NCBI GenBank assembly: GCA_947165275.1
Contig: CAMUZQ010000007.1
Span: forward strand, 1-56,435
Origin: an uncultured Lachnospiraceae bacterium
Lineage (GTDB): Bacteria; Bacillota; Clostridia; Lachnospirales; Lachnospiraceae
Reading direction: 5' to 3'
DNA: 56,435 nt
How positions within the stretch are numbered: the first letter of the stretch is position 1; each line of letters begins with the position of its first letter. A model generated the notes under the pieces. The model worked only from the letters and a program-made list of their open reading frames with translations, was not told the DNA's origin and did no database searches. The position numbers and the translations under genes were made by a program. Below are positions 37,216 to 45,990 of the stretch, in pieces.

Positions 37216-37966
37216 CGGTGTGAAGGTATCGGTAATAACAGTCTGTATGAATGCTGAAGCCACTATCGCAAGGACTTTGCAGTCGATACTGGATCAGAGC
37301 TATAAGGGACCTCTGGAGTATATAATAAAGGATGGCGGCTCCGGGGATGATACGCTGAGCATAGCGTATTCATTCGAGGACAGATTTTATGACAGAGGCA
37401 TAGATTACCGCATCATCAGCTCGCCTGACAGTGGGATATATGATGCTATGAATCAGGGGATAGATCTGACAGAAGGGGAGCTTGTGGGCATACTGAATGC
37501 CGATGATATATATGAGCCTGCATGTATCGAAAGGGTGGTGGAAAGATATATACAGACCGGCTTTGATCTCTGCTATGGTGATATCAGGATGATACTTCCT
37601 TCGGGAAATACCTTTGTGAAAAAGGCCAGGTTAAGGAGATATACAACATCCCGTGACTGGAATCACCCTACCCAGTTTGTCAAAAGGGAGATCTATGACA
37701 GATTCCGCTACAGATGTCTTAATATATCGGACGATATGGATCTGTTTTTTGCAGTGAAAAAGAGCGGGGCAAGGATAGAGGTGATAAATGAGGTGCTGGC
37801 AGACTTCACCATGGGAGGCGTGTCCTCCAGTATACCGATAAAGGAAGTGCCGGAGAGGATAGCCAGACGGTACGGTGTATATCGTCATAATGGCTACAGC
37901 AGGGCGTATATATTTGAATGTGTTGCATTTGAGATTGTAAAATACCTGGGAGCCAGGTTCGGATAG
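37208..37966 (+). CDS. Glycosyltransferase family 2
   Basis: 252-residue GT-A glycosyltransferase of the WcaA/PssE-like short type: VSVITVCMNAEATIARTL, IIKDGGSGDDTL, SSPDSGIYDAMNQGID and LNADDIYEP (the DxD equivalent, near residue 98). Overlaps the preceding gene by eight bases and is separated from the next by three. The substrate is unknown. Confidence 0.87.
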   Translation: MTDGVKVSVITVCMNAEATIARTLQSILDQSYKGPLEYIIKDGGSGDDTLSIAYSFEDRFYDRGIDYRIISSPDSGIYDAMNQGIDLTEGELVGILNADDIYEPACIERVVERYIQTGFDLCYGDIRMILPSGNTFVKKARLRRYTTSRDWNHPTQFVKREIYDRFRYRCLNISDDMDLFFAVKKSGARIEVINEVLADFTMGGVSSSIPIKEVPERIARRYGVYRHNGYSRAYIFECVAFEIVKYLGARFG

Positions 37967-37969
37967 GTT

Positions 37970-39145
37970 ATGATAAAAACACTTGCTTTCTTTTCGAATT
38001 ATTTCAATCATCATCAGAAGGCTCTTTGCGATGAGCTGTACAAAAGGCTGGGAGAGGGGTTTCATTTTATAGAGACCGAGCCTATGGAAAAATTCAGATC
38101 CAATATGGGCTGGGGCAAAGAGGATATACCTTCCTACGTGATCAGGTGTTACGAATCCGGGCAGAGTGAAAATACTGCCGTACGTCTGGCTGAGGAGTCG
38201 GATGTCGTGGTAATGGGGACGGCGCCTGAGAGATATATAAAGAAAAGACTGGAAAAAAACAGTCTTATTTTCAGGTATACGGAGCGTCCTTTGAAGGAGG
38301 GAAGGTGGAAGATCTTCGTGCCATATCTGGCGAAGAAATTTTATGTCAACCATATTTCGAACCGCGGCAGATCTATATATTGTCTCTGCGCGGGAGCTTT
38401 TGTTTCTTCGGATTTTAAATTCCTCCTGAATTCGTATAAGGACAAATGCTATAAATTCGGCTATTTCCCGTTCCCTGAGGAGAAAACATGGGAAGAGTTA
38501 TCTGCACACAGGATGCAAAATGACCGCATCAGGATATTGTGGTGCGGCCGTTTCCTGAAGCTGAAGCGGGCTGATCTTCTGATCAGAGCCTGTGAAAGAG
38601 CAAAAGCCATGGGATATGATTTTGAGCTTGAGCTTGTTGGAAACGGGGAAGAGGAGCAGCATCTGAAAAAACTTGTCGGGGAAGCCGGCTTAAATGAGAT
38701 AACACGCTTTATGGGATATATGTCTCCTGAAGAGACCAGGGCTGAAATGGAAAAGGCTGATATCTATATCTGTACCTCAAACAAGCTTGAGGGCTGGGGA
38801 GCGGTGATATATGAAGGACTTTCGGCAGGATGTGCTGTCATAGCCCCTTCCATGGCAGGAGCCACTCCCTTCCTTGTGAAGGACGGTGAAACGGGCTTTG
38901 TATTCAGATCGGGTGATGCCGGAAGCCTGTCGGATAAGCTTATTGCCCTGCTTAAGGATAAGGACGGCGCCGTAAGGATGGGCAGGAGGGCATATGATCA
39001 GATGCATGAGAAGTGGAATCCCGATACAGCCGCGGAGCGGCTGCTGACTGTATCAGACCATCTGATACAGGGAGAAAGGTATTTTTATGAGGACGGCCCA
39101 ATGAGCGAGGCCCCCATAGTTTACGAGGACTGGTACAGGGAATGA
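37970..39145 (+). CDS. Glycosyltransferase family 4
   Basis: 391-residue GT-B enzyme: acceptor half with FFSNYFNHHQ at the N-terminus, donor half beginning ILWCGRFLKLKRADLLIRAC (near residue 182) and the signature EGWGAVIYEGLSAGCAVIAPS. The HHQ start and overall shape match transferases described as WcaL/RfaG-like. The gene is in a tightly overlapping run (four bases into the next). One reverse motif site (38341-38350). Confidence 0.85.
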   Translation: MIKTLAFFSNYFNHHQKALCDELYKRLGEGFHFIETEPMEKFRSNMGWGKEDIPSYVIRCYESGQSENTAVRLAEESDVVVMGTAPERYIKKRLEKNSLIFRYTERPLKEGRWKIFVPYLAKKFYVNHISNRGRSIYCLCAGAFVSSDFKFLLNSYKDKCYKFGYFPFPEEKTWEELSAHRMQNDRIRILWCGRFLKLKRADLLIRACERAKAMGYDFELELVGNGEEEQHLKKLVGEAGLNEITRFMGYMSPEETRAEMEKADIYICTSNKLEGWGAVIYEGLSAGCAVIAPSMAGATPFLVKDGETGFVFRSGDAGSLSDKLIALLKDKDGAVRMGRRAYDQMHEKWNPDTAAERLLTVSDHLIQGERYFYEDGPMSEAPIVYEDWYRE

Positions 39146-40272
39146 AGAGGATAGTCTATTTAATGGAATATCCCATAGACCTTCCCGGGGGAGTGCAGAT
39201 GTCCACGCTTTCGGTGTGTGAAGGACTCGTAAACCACCCGGAATACGGCTATGAGCCCGTAGTCATCTGTCCGGCGCTGCTTGATCATTTACCCGGGGAT
39301 TATCCTTTTTCGATAAGGGAGTATCCGATGGGAGAGAGCAGGGTAAAAAACCTGCTCATGCGTATAAAGGCTTTCAGGAGGTTCATCCGTGAGGAGAAAC
39401 CGGATCTTATCCATATACAGATGGCGGAATCACTGATAACCTACGGCTTTATTAGAAAGAGCTTTTCGGGTATACCTTATATATATACGGACAGGGGACT
39501 TTTTTTCGGATATAGGAAACGAAGCAGGCTTTTTATGGATCCGCCGCTGAGAGATTCCGTAATGCTCGTCACCACAACCGAATTCAACAGGAAGCTCTGG
39601 TGTGAGGGGTCGGATATAAGACCTGTATGCTCAATACCGAATACCATTTCCGGAAGGTATTTCGGAGAATATGATCCTGAAAAGAGGAGAGATCATGCAA
39701 GATGCGTAATAGGACTGGCAGGAAGGATATGCGTGGAAAAGGACTGGCCCTTCGCCTGTGACTTTATAGAAGCTCTGGCGGCTTCAGGACTGGATTTTGA
39801 GGTGGATATCGTGCTCTCGACGTTTGAAAAGGGCGATGACGAGCAGGTTGACATAATTCTAAAAAGACTGAAAAGCTCTCTGGGAGAAGACAGAGTTCGC
39901 TCCCATCTTAATTATTCACAGCAGGAGATGTCGGATTTTTACTACGGAGTTGATATATTTCTTATGACCAGCCGGTTTGAATCCTTCGGCAAGGCGGCGG
40001 TGGAAGCGATGAGCAGGAAATGCGCCGTGGTCTCCACCTCTGTGGGAGGACTGCCCGAGGTGATAGGACTTGAGGAAAACCTTTACAGCAAAGAAAACAT
40101 CAGTAATGGTATAAACATCATCAGAAAACTGGCCGGAGACAGGGATAAGCTTAAGGAACAAAGGGAGTACTTTTACCGGAGATATCTGGATAATTATACG
40201 GAAGATAAATATATTGAAAGGCATGTAAAGCTTTACGATGAGTACGCGGGGAAAAGGAAGCGACACCTTTAA
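39142..40272 (+). CDS. Glycosyltransferase family 4
   Basis: 376-residue GT-B enzyme: LPGGVQMSTLSVCEGL near the N-terminus, then YTDRGLFFGYR, GLAGRICVEKDWPFA in the donor half and SRFESFGKAAVEAMSRKCAVVSTSVGG with the two conserved Glu residues. It overlaps both neighbours (4 and 35 bases). The substrate is unknown. A GTTGACATAA site at 39847 falls on Val-Asp-Ile codons. Confidence 0.86.
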   Translation: MKRIVYLMEYPIDLPGGVQMSTLSVCEGLVNHPEYGYEPVVICPALLDHLPGDYPFSIREYPMGESRVKNLLMRIKAFRRFIREEKPDLIHIQMAESLITYGFIRKSFSGIPYIYTDRGLFFGYRKRSRLFMDPPLRDSVMLVTTTEFNRKLWCEGSDIRPVCSIPNTISGRYFGEYDPEKRRDHARCVIGLAGRICVEKDWPFACDFIEALAASGLDFEVDIVLSTFEKGDDEQVDIILKRLKSSLGEDRVRSHLNYSQQEMSDFYYGVDIFLMTSRFESFGKAAVEAMSRKCAVVSTSVGGLPEVIGLEENLYSKENISNGINIIRKLAGDRDKLKEQREYFYRRYLDNYTEDKYIERHVKLYDEYAGKRKRHL

Positions 40273-41689
40273 GGACTTCCTTTCGTATTTCTACGGAAAT
40301 TTCATAGTGCTGCTTCTGGGATTCATACAGACGCCCCTTCTCACGCGTATACTCTCGACTGATGAATACGGCAGGACGGGGATGTTTGAGACCGCGGTAA
40401 CGGTCATATACATCTTTGCGATACTGGGACTCGACCAGTCCTATATCAGATATTATTATGAGCCGGATATTGACAGGGGGGCACTTCTTCGCAGATGTCT
40501 CACACCGGCTGTTATCATCGTCAGTATACTATCTGTTATTTATATTCTTTTCTCTGAACCTGCGAATATGTTTCTTTTCGGAGAAGACGGAAATGATGTG
40601 GTAGCACTTGTTATCATATACACCTTCATATCCGTTTTTGAGCGCTTCTTTTTTCTTGATGTAAGAATGCAGCAGAACGGCAGGCTTTATTCAAATATAA
40701 ATGTGGCCGAAAAGGTGCTCTCGATCCTTACGATAATAGCTGCTTTTTATATCATAGGGAATGATTTCAGGATAGGCCTGTATGCTCTGGCCGTACCCTG
40801 GGGGATAACTACTTCCTTTCTTATAATAAGATATTTTTCCTTAAAGGCTTCGGGAAGACTTGCGGAAACCGGAAATTCCGTCCCTTCCTTCAAGGAGCTG
40901 ATGAGCTACGGGATGCCCTTCATCACTGTGCTCCTGATGGAGTGGGCGCTGTCCTCCTGTGACCGTATCGCGCTCAGGAGCTTCTCGAGCTTTGATGAGC
41001 TTGGGGTCTATACCTCGGCCATGAAGATCATCGTATTGCTCGTAACGTTCAAGAATACCTTTATAGCATACTGGTCTCCGGTGGCGATGGAGAGATTCGA
41101 GAAGGGGATAAACGAAGAGAATATCTCTTTTTTCCGTCAGGCATATGAAATGGTCGTATTTCTGTGCATTACCGGCGCTGCCTGTCTTATACTTTTCAGA
41201 AAGGTGATAGTCCTGCTTTTGGGGCCCTCCTATCGCGCTGCAGAGAGTGTGATACCCTTTCTCACGCTCATGCCCATATTTGCGATGATGTTTGAGATAA
41301 CGAACCAGAGCATCAAATTCGGAAAGAAGGGAAAATATCTGAATATAGCAAGCCTGGCGGCTATCATAGTCAATATAGGAGGAAATATGCTGCTGGTGCC
41401 GTATCTTGGAGGGACAGGAGCGGCTGTGACCACAGGGGTATCTTATATCGTCTATTTTGCCATAGGATCATATTATGCTGAGAAATGTATAAAGGTGGGA
41501 TATAATTATAAGAAGACAGCGGCGTATGCCCTGCTGATCGCAGTATACTGCGCGGAGGCTTCATTTATAAATAACGCTGTCTGCGATACGATATGCGGTA
41601 TACTCCTGCTGGCTGTCTTATGCGGCGCCGAGAGGAAACAGCTTATAAGGATATCTGAGTATGTCAAAGGCTTTATTAAAAAGAAATAA
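40238..41689 (+). CDS. Wzx-type polysaccharide flippase (second)
   Basis: 483-residue membrane protein of the oligosaccharide flippase family with 12-14 helices; N-terminal FKDFLSYFYGNFIVLLLGFIQTPLLTRILS-type start (described in parts: a DFLSYFYGNF helix, then TPLLTRILSTDEYG). Together with the WcaJ-type enzyme and the glycosyltransferases before it, it forms a compact Wzx/Wzy-style module. The start lies 35 bases inside the previous gene and lacks a clear ribosome site, so coupled translation is likely. Confidence 0.82.
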   Translation: MSTRGKGSDTFKDFLSYFYGNFIVLLLGFIQTPLLTRILSTDEYGRTGMFETAVTVIYIFAILGLDQSYIRYYYEPDIDRGALLRRCLTPAVIIVSILSVIYILFSEPANMFLFGEDGNDVVALVIIYTFISVFERFFFLDVRMQQNGRLYSNINVAEKVLSILTIIAAFYIIGNDFRIGLYALAVPWGITTSFLIIRYFSLKASGRLAETGNSVPSFKELMSYGMPFITVLLMEWALSSCDRIALRSFSSFDELGVYTSAMKIIVLLVTFKNTFIAYWSPVAMERFEKGINEENISFFRQAYEMVVFLCITGAACLILFRKVIVLLLGPSYRAAESVIPFLTLMPIFAMMFEITNQSIKFGKKGKYLNIASLAAIIVNIGGNMLLVPYLGGTGAAVTTGVSYIVYFAIGSYYAEKCIKVGYNYKKTAAYALLIAVYCAEASFINNAVCDTICGILLLAVLCGAERKQLIRISEYVKGFIKKK

Positions 41690-42359
41690 GACACTGATCT
41701 ATACGGCAGGCTGCATCCTGCTTGCGATCCTTAATATATATGCATATTACGCGCATTTTGAGGATCATCTGAAGCTCAGAGAGTACAGCGCCTCCGAACA
41801 GCTCCTTTACAATCCGGCTTTCCTGGAGGAGGGCTATGCGGCTGATGCGCTGATCAGAGAGACTGTAAGAGGACGGGAGGTTATAGTGCCCCGGGAGCTA
41901 AAGCCCTACAGGCTCTATCCGTCATACGGTCATATGCATGAAACGGGAAATCCTTTTTCCATGGATTATTTCTGGGATAATAATTATATCAAATACTTTT
42001 CCGAATATGCGTCCCGGATCACGGTGGACACGTCCCTGCCGGATCTTTATGAGCTTGAGCAGGATCCGCTTCCGGAGGATACGGTTTCTGATTTTGTCCT
42101 TCTGGGCCCCGGAAATGATATGATGAGATATGCTCATATGGGTGATCATACAGAGGAGGAGACCTCAAATCAGTTCTTTTATACCTATTTCTATACATTT
42201 GAACCTATTCATCCTGACGGTGAGGAGCTTCAGATAAGGATGTGCACGGAAGGGATGGATGAAGACAAAAGTCTTGTGGCTTTATGGGATACACGGGAGA
42301 ATCTGTATCTTATGAGCAGATCCTATTACAATGACAAGGTTGCCGGAGGATATAAATGA
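41661..42359 (+). CDS. Membrane-anchored protein of unknown function
   Basis: 232 residues with one N-terminal helix (about 12-28) and an acidic, aromatic-rich domain predicted outside the cell. I do not recognise the family. It overlaps the flippase (29 bases) and the following membrane protein (4 bases), so it is expressed with them. A role as an extracytoplasmic partner of the polytopic protein at 42356 is a guess from position. Confidence 0.6.
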   Translation: MSKALLKRNKTLIYTAGCILLAILNIYAYYAHFEDHLKLREYSASEQLLYNPAFLEEGYAADALIRETVRGREVIVPRELKPYRLYPSYGHMHETGNPFSMDYFWDNNYIKYFSEYASRITVDTSLPDLYELEQDPLPEDTVSDFVLLGPGNDMMRYAHMGDHTEEETSNQFFYTYFYTFEPIHPDGEELQIRMCTEGMDEDKSLVALWDTRENLYLMSRSYYNDKVAGGYK

Positions 42360-43984
42360 TAACGGTTTCGCAGCTGACAGAGATCCTTTCGGAAGGTTAT
42401 ATGGCGGCGCAGGCCGGTGTTATCGTATTTTTATTCATAACGGGGCATATTTTTGCCCGGGCATCCTTTGGCGGGATGAAGGACAGAGAGGCTCTGACCC
42501 TGCTGTTTGCCTATCCTTCGGGGCTTGCTCTTTTTTCGGTTTCAGGATATCTCATGCTCTGCCTGGGGATACCTTTTAATACATGGACTGTTTCGGGCTG
42601 TATCATACTGATCTCTGTCTCTGGAATATGTGAGATCATGAGGCGGGAAAGGCAGGTTAACATAACGCATGTTGACCCGGAGCGGGCGGGATCCGTTATA
42701 GGAGAGGGAAATGACAGTGCGGTCGACATAAAAATGTATCGGAAGGAGATAGCTGCGTTTTTATCTGCTGTTGCGGTGGTTCTGATTGTCTCAATTATGT
42801 TAACCTCAAACCCTTTCAGAGTTGCTGTGGACAATGACAGCTTTTACTATTTCTCTGCTTATCCAAATGCCATAGTAAGTGAGGGTCGGTATATAAAATA
42901 TTTTGATGTTTTCCTTACCGATGCGGCTCCCATAGGAAGCATAGTACAGACTCTTCCTTATCTTTTCGGTTTTTCGGAAACCTTCGGGATCCAGTATTTC
43001 CTTGATCTGAATTTCGTACTTATATTCCTGTATGCGCTCTTTTGCGAGCTTTCGGAGTCAATGAAACGACGGGATGCATTGATATGCAGCCTGGCAGCGG
43101 CTTTATTCCTTGTTACCTCCACGGCTTATCTGACCACGGCAAAATGGGTGATGGCAGGGGTGTATTTTATGTCCTATTACTTCATGACAGCATATCTTTG
43201 CTATTCTGTTTCGAAAAGGAGGGATGAAGGAAGGCCGTATGCAATGATGGCGGTAATGATCGTCATGACGTCAATGCTCAGGCACGAGGGTGTAATGCTG
43301 TCTGTTGTGCTGCTTATGCTGCTGTCAGCCCTAAGAGGCTACCGGGGACGCGAGCTTGCTCTTAGCTGCGCTATGCCCATGCTTGCAGCAGCGCTTATGT
43401 ATTACATCAAGGTGTTCATCATCCTTGACGTACATCCGCTGTATGCTTTCCTGACGCCTGCAAAAGCAGCATTTATGGCATTTGTGATGCTTTCCGCCCT
43501 TTTGTATCTGCTGATCTTAAGAGACAGGCTGCCTGAGAAGCTGACCGGAGGCATATATGTACTGATGCCTGTGCTGGTGATATCGGCCAATCTGGCTATA
43601 CTCCTGCTCAGAGGAGGCAGATATCTGGGAAATCTTTATATGTTTTATCTTAATGTCAGGATAGGAGCAGGGTGGGGGTATTTCGGCTATATCGCAGTAT
43701 TTATCGTCCTGCTTCTCATCTTTAAGGCTGTATCCGGGAGAGAGGCATATGTGCTGTTTTTTGATTCCCTCATGGTCTCATATGTTTTTTCGGTGTTTCT
43801 GGTGTCCTTCGGCAGAGGGGATCCTCTCCGGAAGGGAGTGGGGGATTCGGGAAACAGGGTGATGCTTACAGCGGTGCCGCTCATCGTTTTTGCCTTAACT
43901 CTGAGAATGCTTACAAAGCCCGGAAATACGGCATTTCCGGCCAAAAACGACTGCACAGAGGTGCATAATGATCAACAAAAATGA
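42356..43984 (+). CDS. Polytopic membrane protein, possible GT-C glycosyltransferase
   Basis: 542 residues with about 12-14 helices. After two or three helices a loop carries VDNDSFYYFSAYPNAI, with an acidic pair in the first large outer loop where GT-C enzymes keep their catalytic Asp. This suggests a polyprenyl-phosphate-sugar-dependent transferase or a polymerase, but no family motif is certain. It is the last gene with GTTNACATAA sites (42656 and 42795, plus the one-mismatch GTCGACATAA at 42722). Confidence 0.62.
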   Translation: MITVSQLTEILSEGYMAAQAGVIVFLFITGHIFARASFGGMKDREALTLLFAYPSGLALFSVSGYLMLCLGIPFNTWTVSGCIILISVSGICEIMRRERQVNITHVDPERAGSVIGEGNDSAVDIKMYRKEIAAFLSAVAVVLIVSIMLTSNPFRVAVDNDSFYYFSAYPNAIVSEGRYIKYFDVFLTDAAPIGSIVQTLPYLFGFSETFGIQYFLDLNFVLIFLYALFCELSESMKRRDALICSLAAALFLVTSTAYLTTAKWVMAGVYFMSYYFMTAYLCYSVSKRRDEGRPYAMMAVMIVMTSMLRHEGVMLSVVLLMLLSALRGYRGRELALSCAMPMLAAALMYYIKVFIILDVHPLYAFLTPAKAAFMAFVMLSALLYLLILRDRLPEKLTGGIYVLMPVLVISANLAILLLRGGRYLGNLYMFYLNVRIGAGWGYFGYIAVFIVLLLIFKAVSGREAYVLFFDSLMVSYVFSVFLVSFGRGDPLRKGVGDSGNRVMLTAVPLIVFALTLRMLTKPGNTAFPAKNDCTEVHNDQQK

Positions 43985-44062
43985 TCATATGCATGGGTGC
44001 ATCCCATTATGCCACACTGCTTCGCAGTGGGCGATAATAAGGAAAACTGGAAGGAGTGTCTC

Positions 44063-45850
44063 ATGATACAGACTGTAGAAAAAAAGCTTTTGAGGGAGAG
44101 GACAGCCTTTATCGTCTTTGGCACAGTTGCGGTTTTGCTGCTGGTCAGGGCCTTCTATGGCTTCTGTCAGTCTGATGAGAGCTTCTATATTTCCACTGCA
44201 GGCCGTTTCGCAGCCGGAGATCTGGTTTTTGCGGATGAATGGCATCCTACCCAGCTTGCATCCATAATAACCATGCCCTTTTATAAGCTTTACACCCTTA
44301 TAGCCGGCGGCACATATGGCATCATACTGTTTTTTCGCATATTTTATGTCTTATTGACTCTTTTGGAGGCATGTCTGGTATTCAGGCTCATATCAAAGGC
44401 CTGCAGTCCGGTCCCGGCGTTTCTTGTATCGCTTTTTCTGATGCTGTACTGCCATCTGGGGATACCGACGCTTTCGTATTACACCATGTCGTTTCATTTT
44501 TATATCCTGGCCTTCCTGACCTTATATGGGGCTGTATGCCGATATGAGGATCAGAATACGGATGAGGGTGCATTAAGGGCCGCAAAAGAGCGTAGAGCGG
44601 ACCTGAGGGATTATATCATGGGAGGAGTTTTCTTCTCGCTCTCTGTACTTTGTCTTCCGACCCTCGCGGTGGCATATATTGTAGTGATGGCTGTCCTTAT
44701 AATATGCTGTATAAGGATAAGATTCCTGAGACAGCCTTTGCTGTATTTTAATCTCGGCATAGGGGTCTGTCTTGCTTTTTTTGTCATTTTTTTGTATTCC
44801 AGCGGAAATTCGATTGCAGGATTGCTTGCAAACCTGCCTTACATAATGTCAGATGCCGAACATGACAGAGGATATGTCGAATCCTTCAAAGTCTTTTTCA
44901 GAGCCGTTTCTGACGTGTTTGGGAGATTTTATTACCTCAGCATTCTGATGGTTTTTCCTGCAATGCTTACTTATGTTAATAAAGGGCTGATCCGGCGGAT
45001 CAGACCATATATATTGTTGTCTGATGTGGTTTTATTCGTATATTATGTGGTGATCGCATGTACTCATACGGGATTTATGAATACTGCCCTGGCATTATTT
45101 GCCCTTCCTCTTTTCTTTCTTACTGAAAAGAAGGACTGGTATATCTTCCTTACACTTTTTGCCGGCGGACTGATCTTTTCGATGACCTATTCCTTTTCCA
45201 GCTTCTGTGACCTCTATGTGCTGTCGATAGGACATGGGATAGCTGCGGCGGGATCGATCATCCTGATATGGGAATATGTACGTGAAAACGGAGATAAGGC
45301 TCTTACGGAAAGATGCTTTTCGGCAGCGGCCTGCAGCTTCATGGTCTTATTTGTCGTTGTAAGCGCTGTTTTGAGATTTTCATATGTTTACAGGGATGAC
45401 AGGCTTGCAAGGCTTGATACACGTATCACAAAAGGACCTGCTGCAGGTCTTATCACTTCGGCAGAGCATGAGAAGATATACAGCTCTCTGCTTTCTGCCA
45501 TAGAGAAGTACTCAGAAAGCAGCGGAGATACGGAAAATAATATTAAAAAGATATTATTTTCTAAAATTTTGCCATGGGGATATACTGCATCCGGACTCAG
45601 AGCGGCAGCTCCTGATACCTGGCGGAATGAGATCTCGAGTGAGCGGCTGACGGAGTATTATACCGGCCACGAAATGCCGGATCTGGTTTTTGTGCTCAAT
45701 GCATATGCTGCCTCCTATGAAAGCTCGGGAGATGTGGAAGCTGATCCTGCTCCCAATGAAAATGATCTTTCCGGCGGCTTCGCCGATACGCTCGCGTCAG
45801 AGTATGAAAAAAAAGAGGAAAGGGACTGCACGGTTTATATCAGGAAATGA
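44063..45850 (+). CDS. Polytopic membrane protein, GT-C/PMT-like
   Basis: About 595 residues with 11-13 helices and a C-terminal outer domain. Early outer loop contains CQSDESFYISTAGRFA and ADEWHPTQ, resembling the acidic catalytic loop of GT39/ArnT-like enzymes that use polyprenyl-phosphate sugars. The frame extends to 43997, but the ATG at 44063 is preferred because AAGGAG sits before it and the upstream part falls in a hairpin-rich spacer (43985-44050). It may modify the polymer outside the cell. No GTTNACATAA sites. Confidence 0.65.
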   Translation: MIQTVEKKLLRERTAFIVFGTVAVLLLVRAFYGFCQSDESFYISTAGRFAAGDLVFADEWHPTQLASIITMPFYKLYTLIAGGTYGIILFFRIFYVLLTLLEACLVFRLISKACSPVPAFLVSLFLMLYCHLGIPTLSYYTMSFHFYILAFLTLYGAVCRYEDQNTDEGALRAAKERRADLRDYIMGGVFFSLSVLCLPTLAVAYIVVMAVLIICCIRIRFLRQPLLYFNLGIGVCLAFFVIFLYSSGNSIAGLLANLPYIMSDAEHDRGYVESFKVFFRAVSDVFGRFYYLSILMVFPAMLTYVNKGLIRRIRPYILLSDVVLFVYYVVIACTHTGFMNTALALFALPLFFLTEKKDWYIFLTLFAGGLIFSMTYSFSSFCDLYVLSIGHGIAAAGSIILIWEYVRENGDKALTERCFSAAACSFMVLFVVVSAVLRFSYVYRDDRLARLDTRITKGPAAGLITSAEHEKIYSSLLSAIEKYSESSGDTENNIKKILFSKILPWGYTASGLRAAAPDTWRNEISSERLTEYYTGHEMPDLVFVLNAYAASYESSGDVEADPAPNENDLSGGFADTLASEYEKKEERDCTVYIRK

Positions 45851-45928
45851 CAGGTCCCTTCAGACGATATCCGGCCCGGTTCCCGGTCAGGCATTCCTTA
45901 TCCCGGGGATGAAGGAAAATCTGTCTGA

Positions 45929-45974
45929 AAAAGAGCTCACCCTCCGGAAAATTATCCGGAGGGCGAGCTCTTTT
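45929..45974. terminator. Bidirectional terminator
   Basis: Long hairpin: AAAAGAGCTC (45929-45938) and CCCTCCGGA pair with TCCGGAGGG and GAGCTCTTTT across a 6-base loop, with one mismatch pair in the stem. A and T runs at the two ends allow it to stop both the membrane-protein transcript and the convergent amidase transcript. It marks the end of the polysaccharide locus. Confidence 0.88.
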
Positions 45975-45990
45975 GATCATGCCTGTATCA

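Noticed and set aside
42722-42731. GTCGACATAA as a further copy of the 10-mer
   Set aside because: It has one mismatch (C at position 3), so it is left out of the count of 27 although it lies between two exact copies.
43985-44050. Short palindromes (GGGTGCATCCC, CACTGCttcGCAGTG) before the gene at 44063
   Set aside because: Stems are only 5-6 bp and no T-run or repeat copy was found; too weak to call a terminator or element. They did help to prefer the later start codon.
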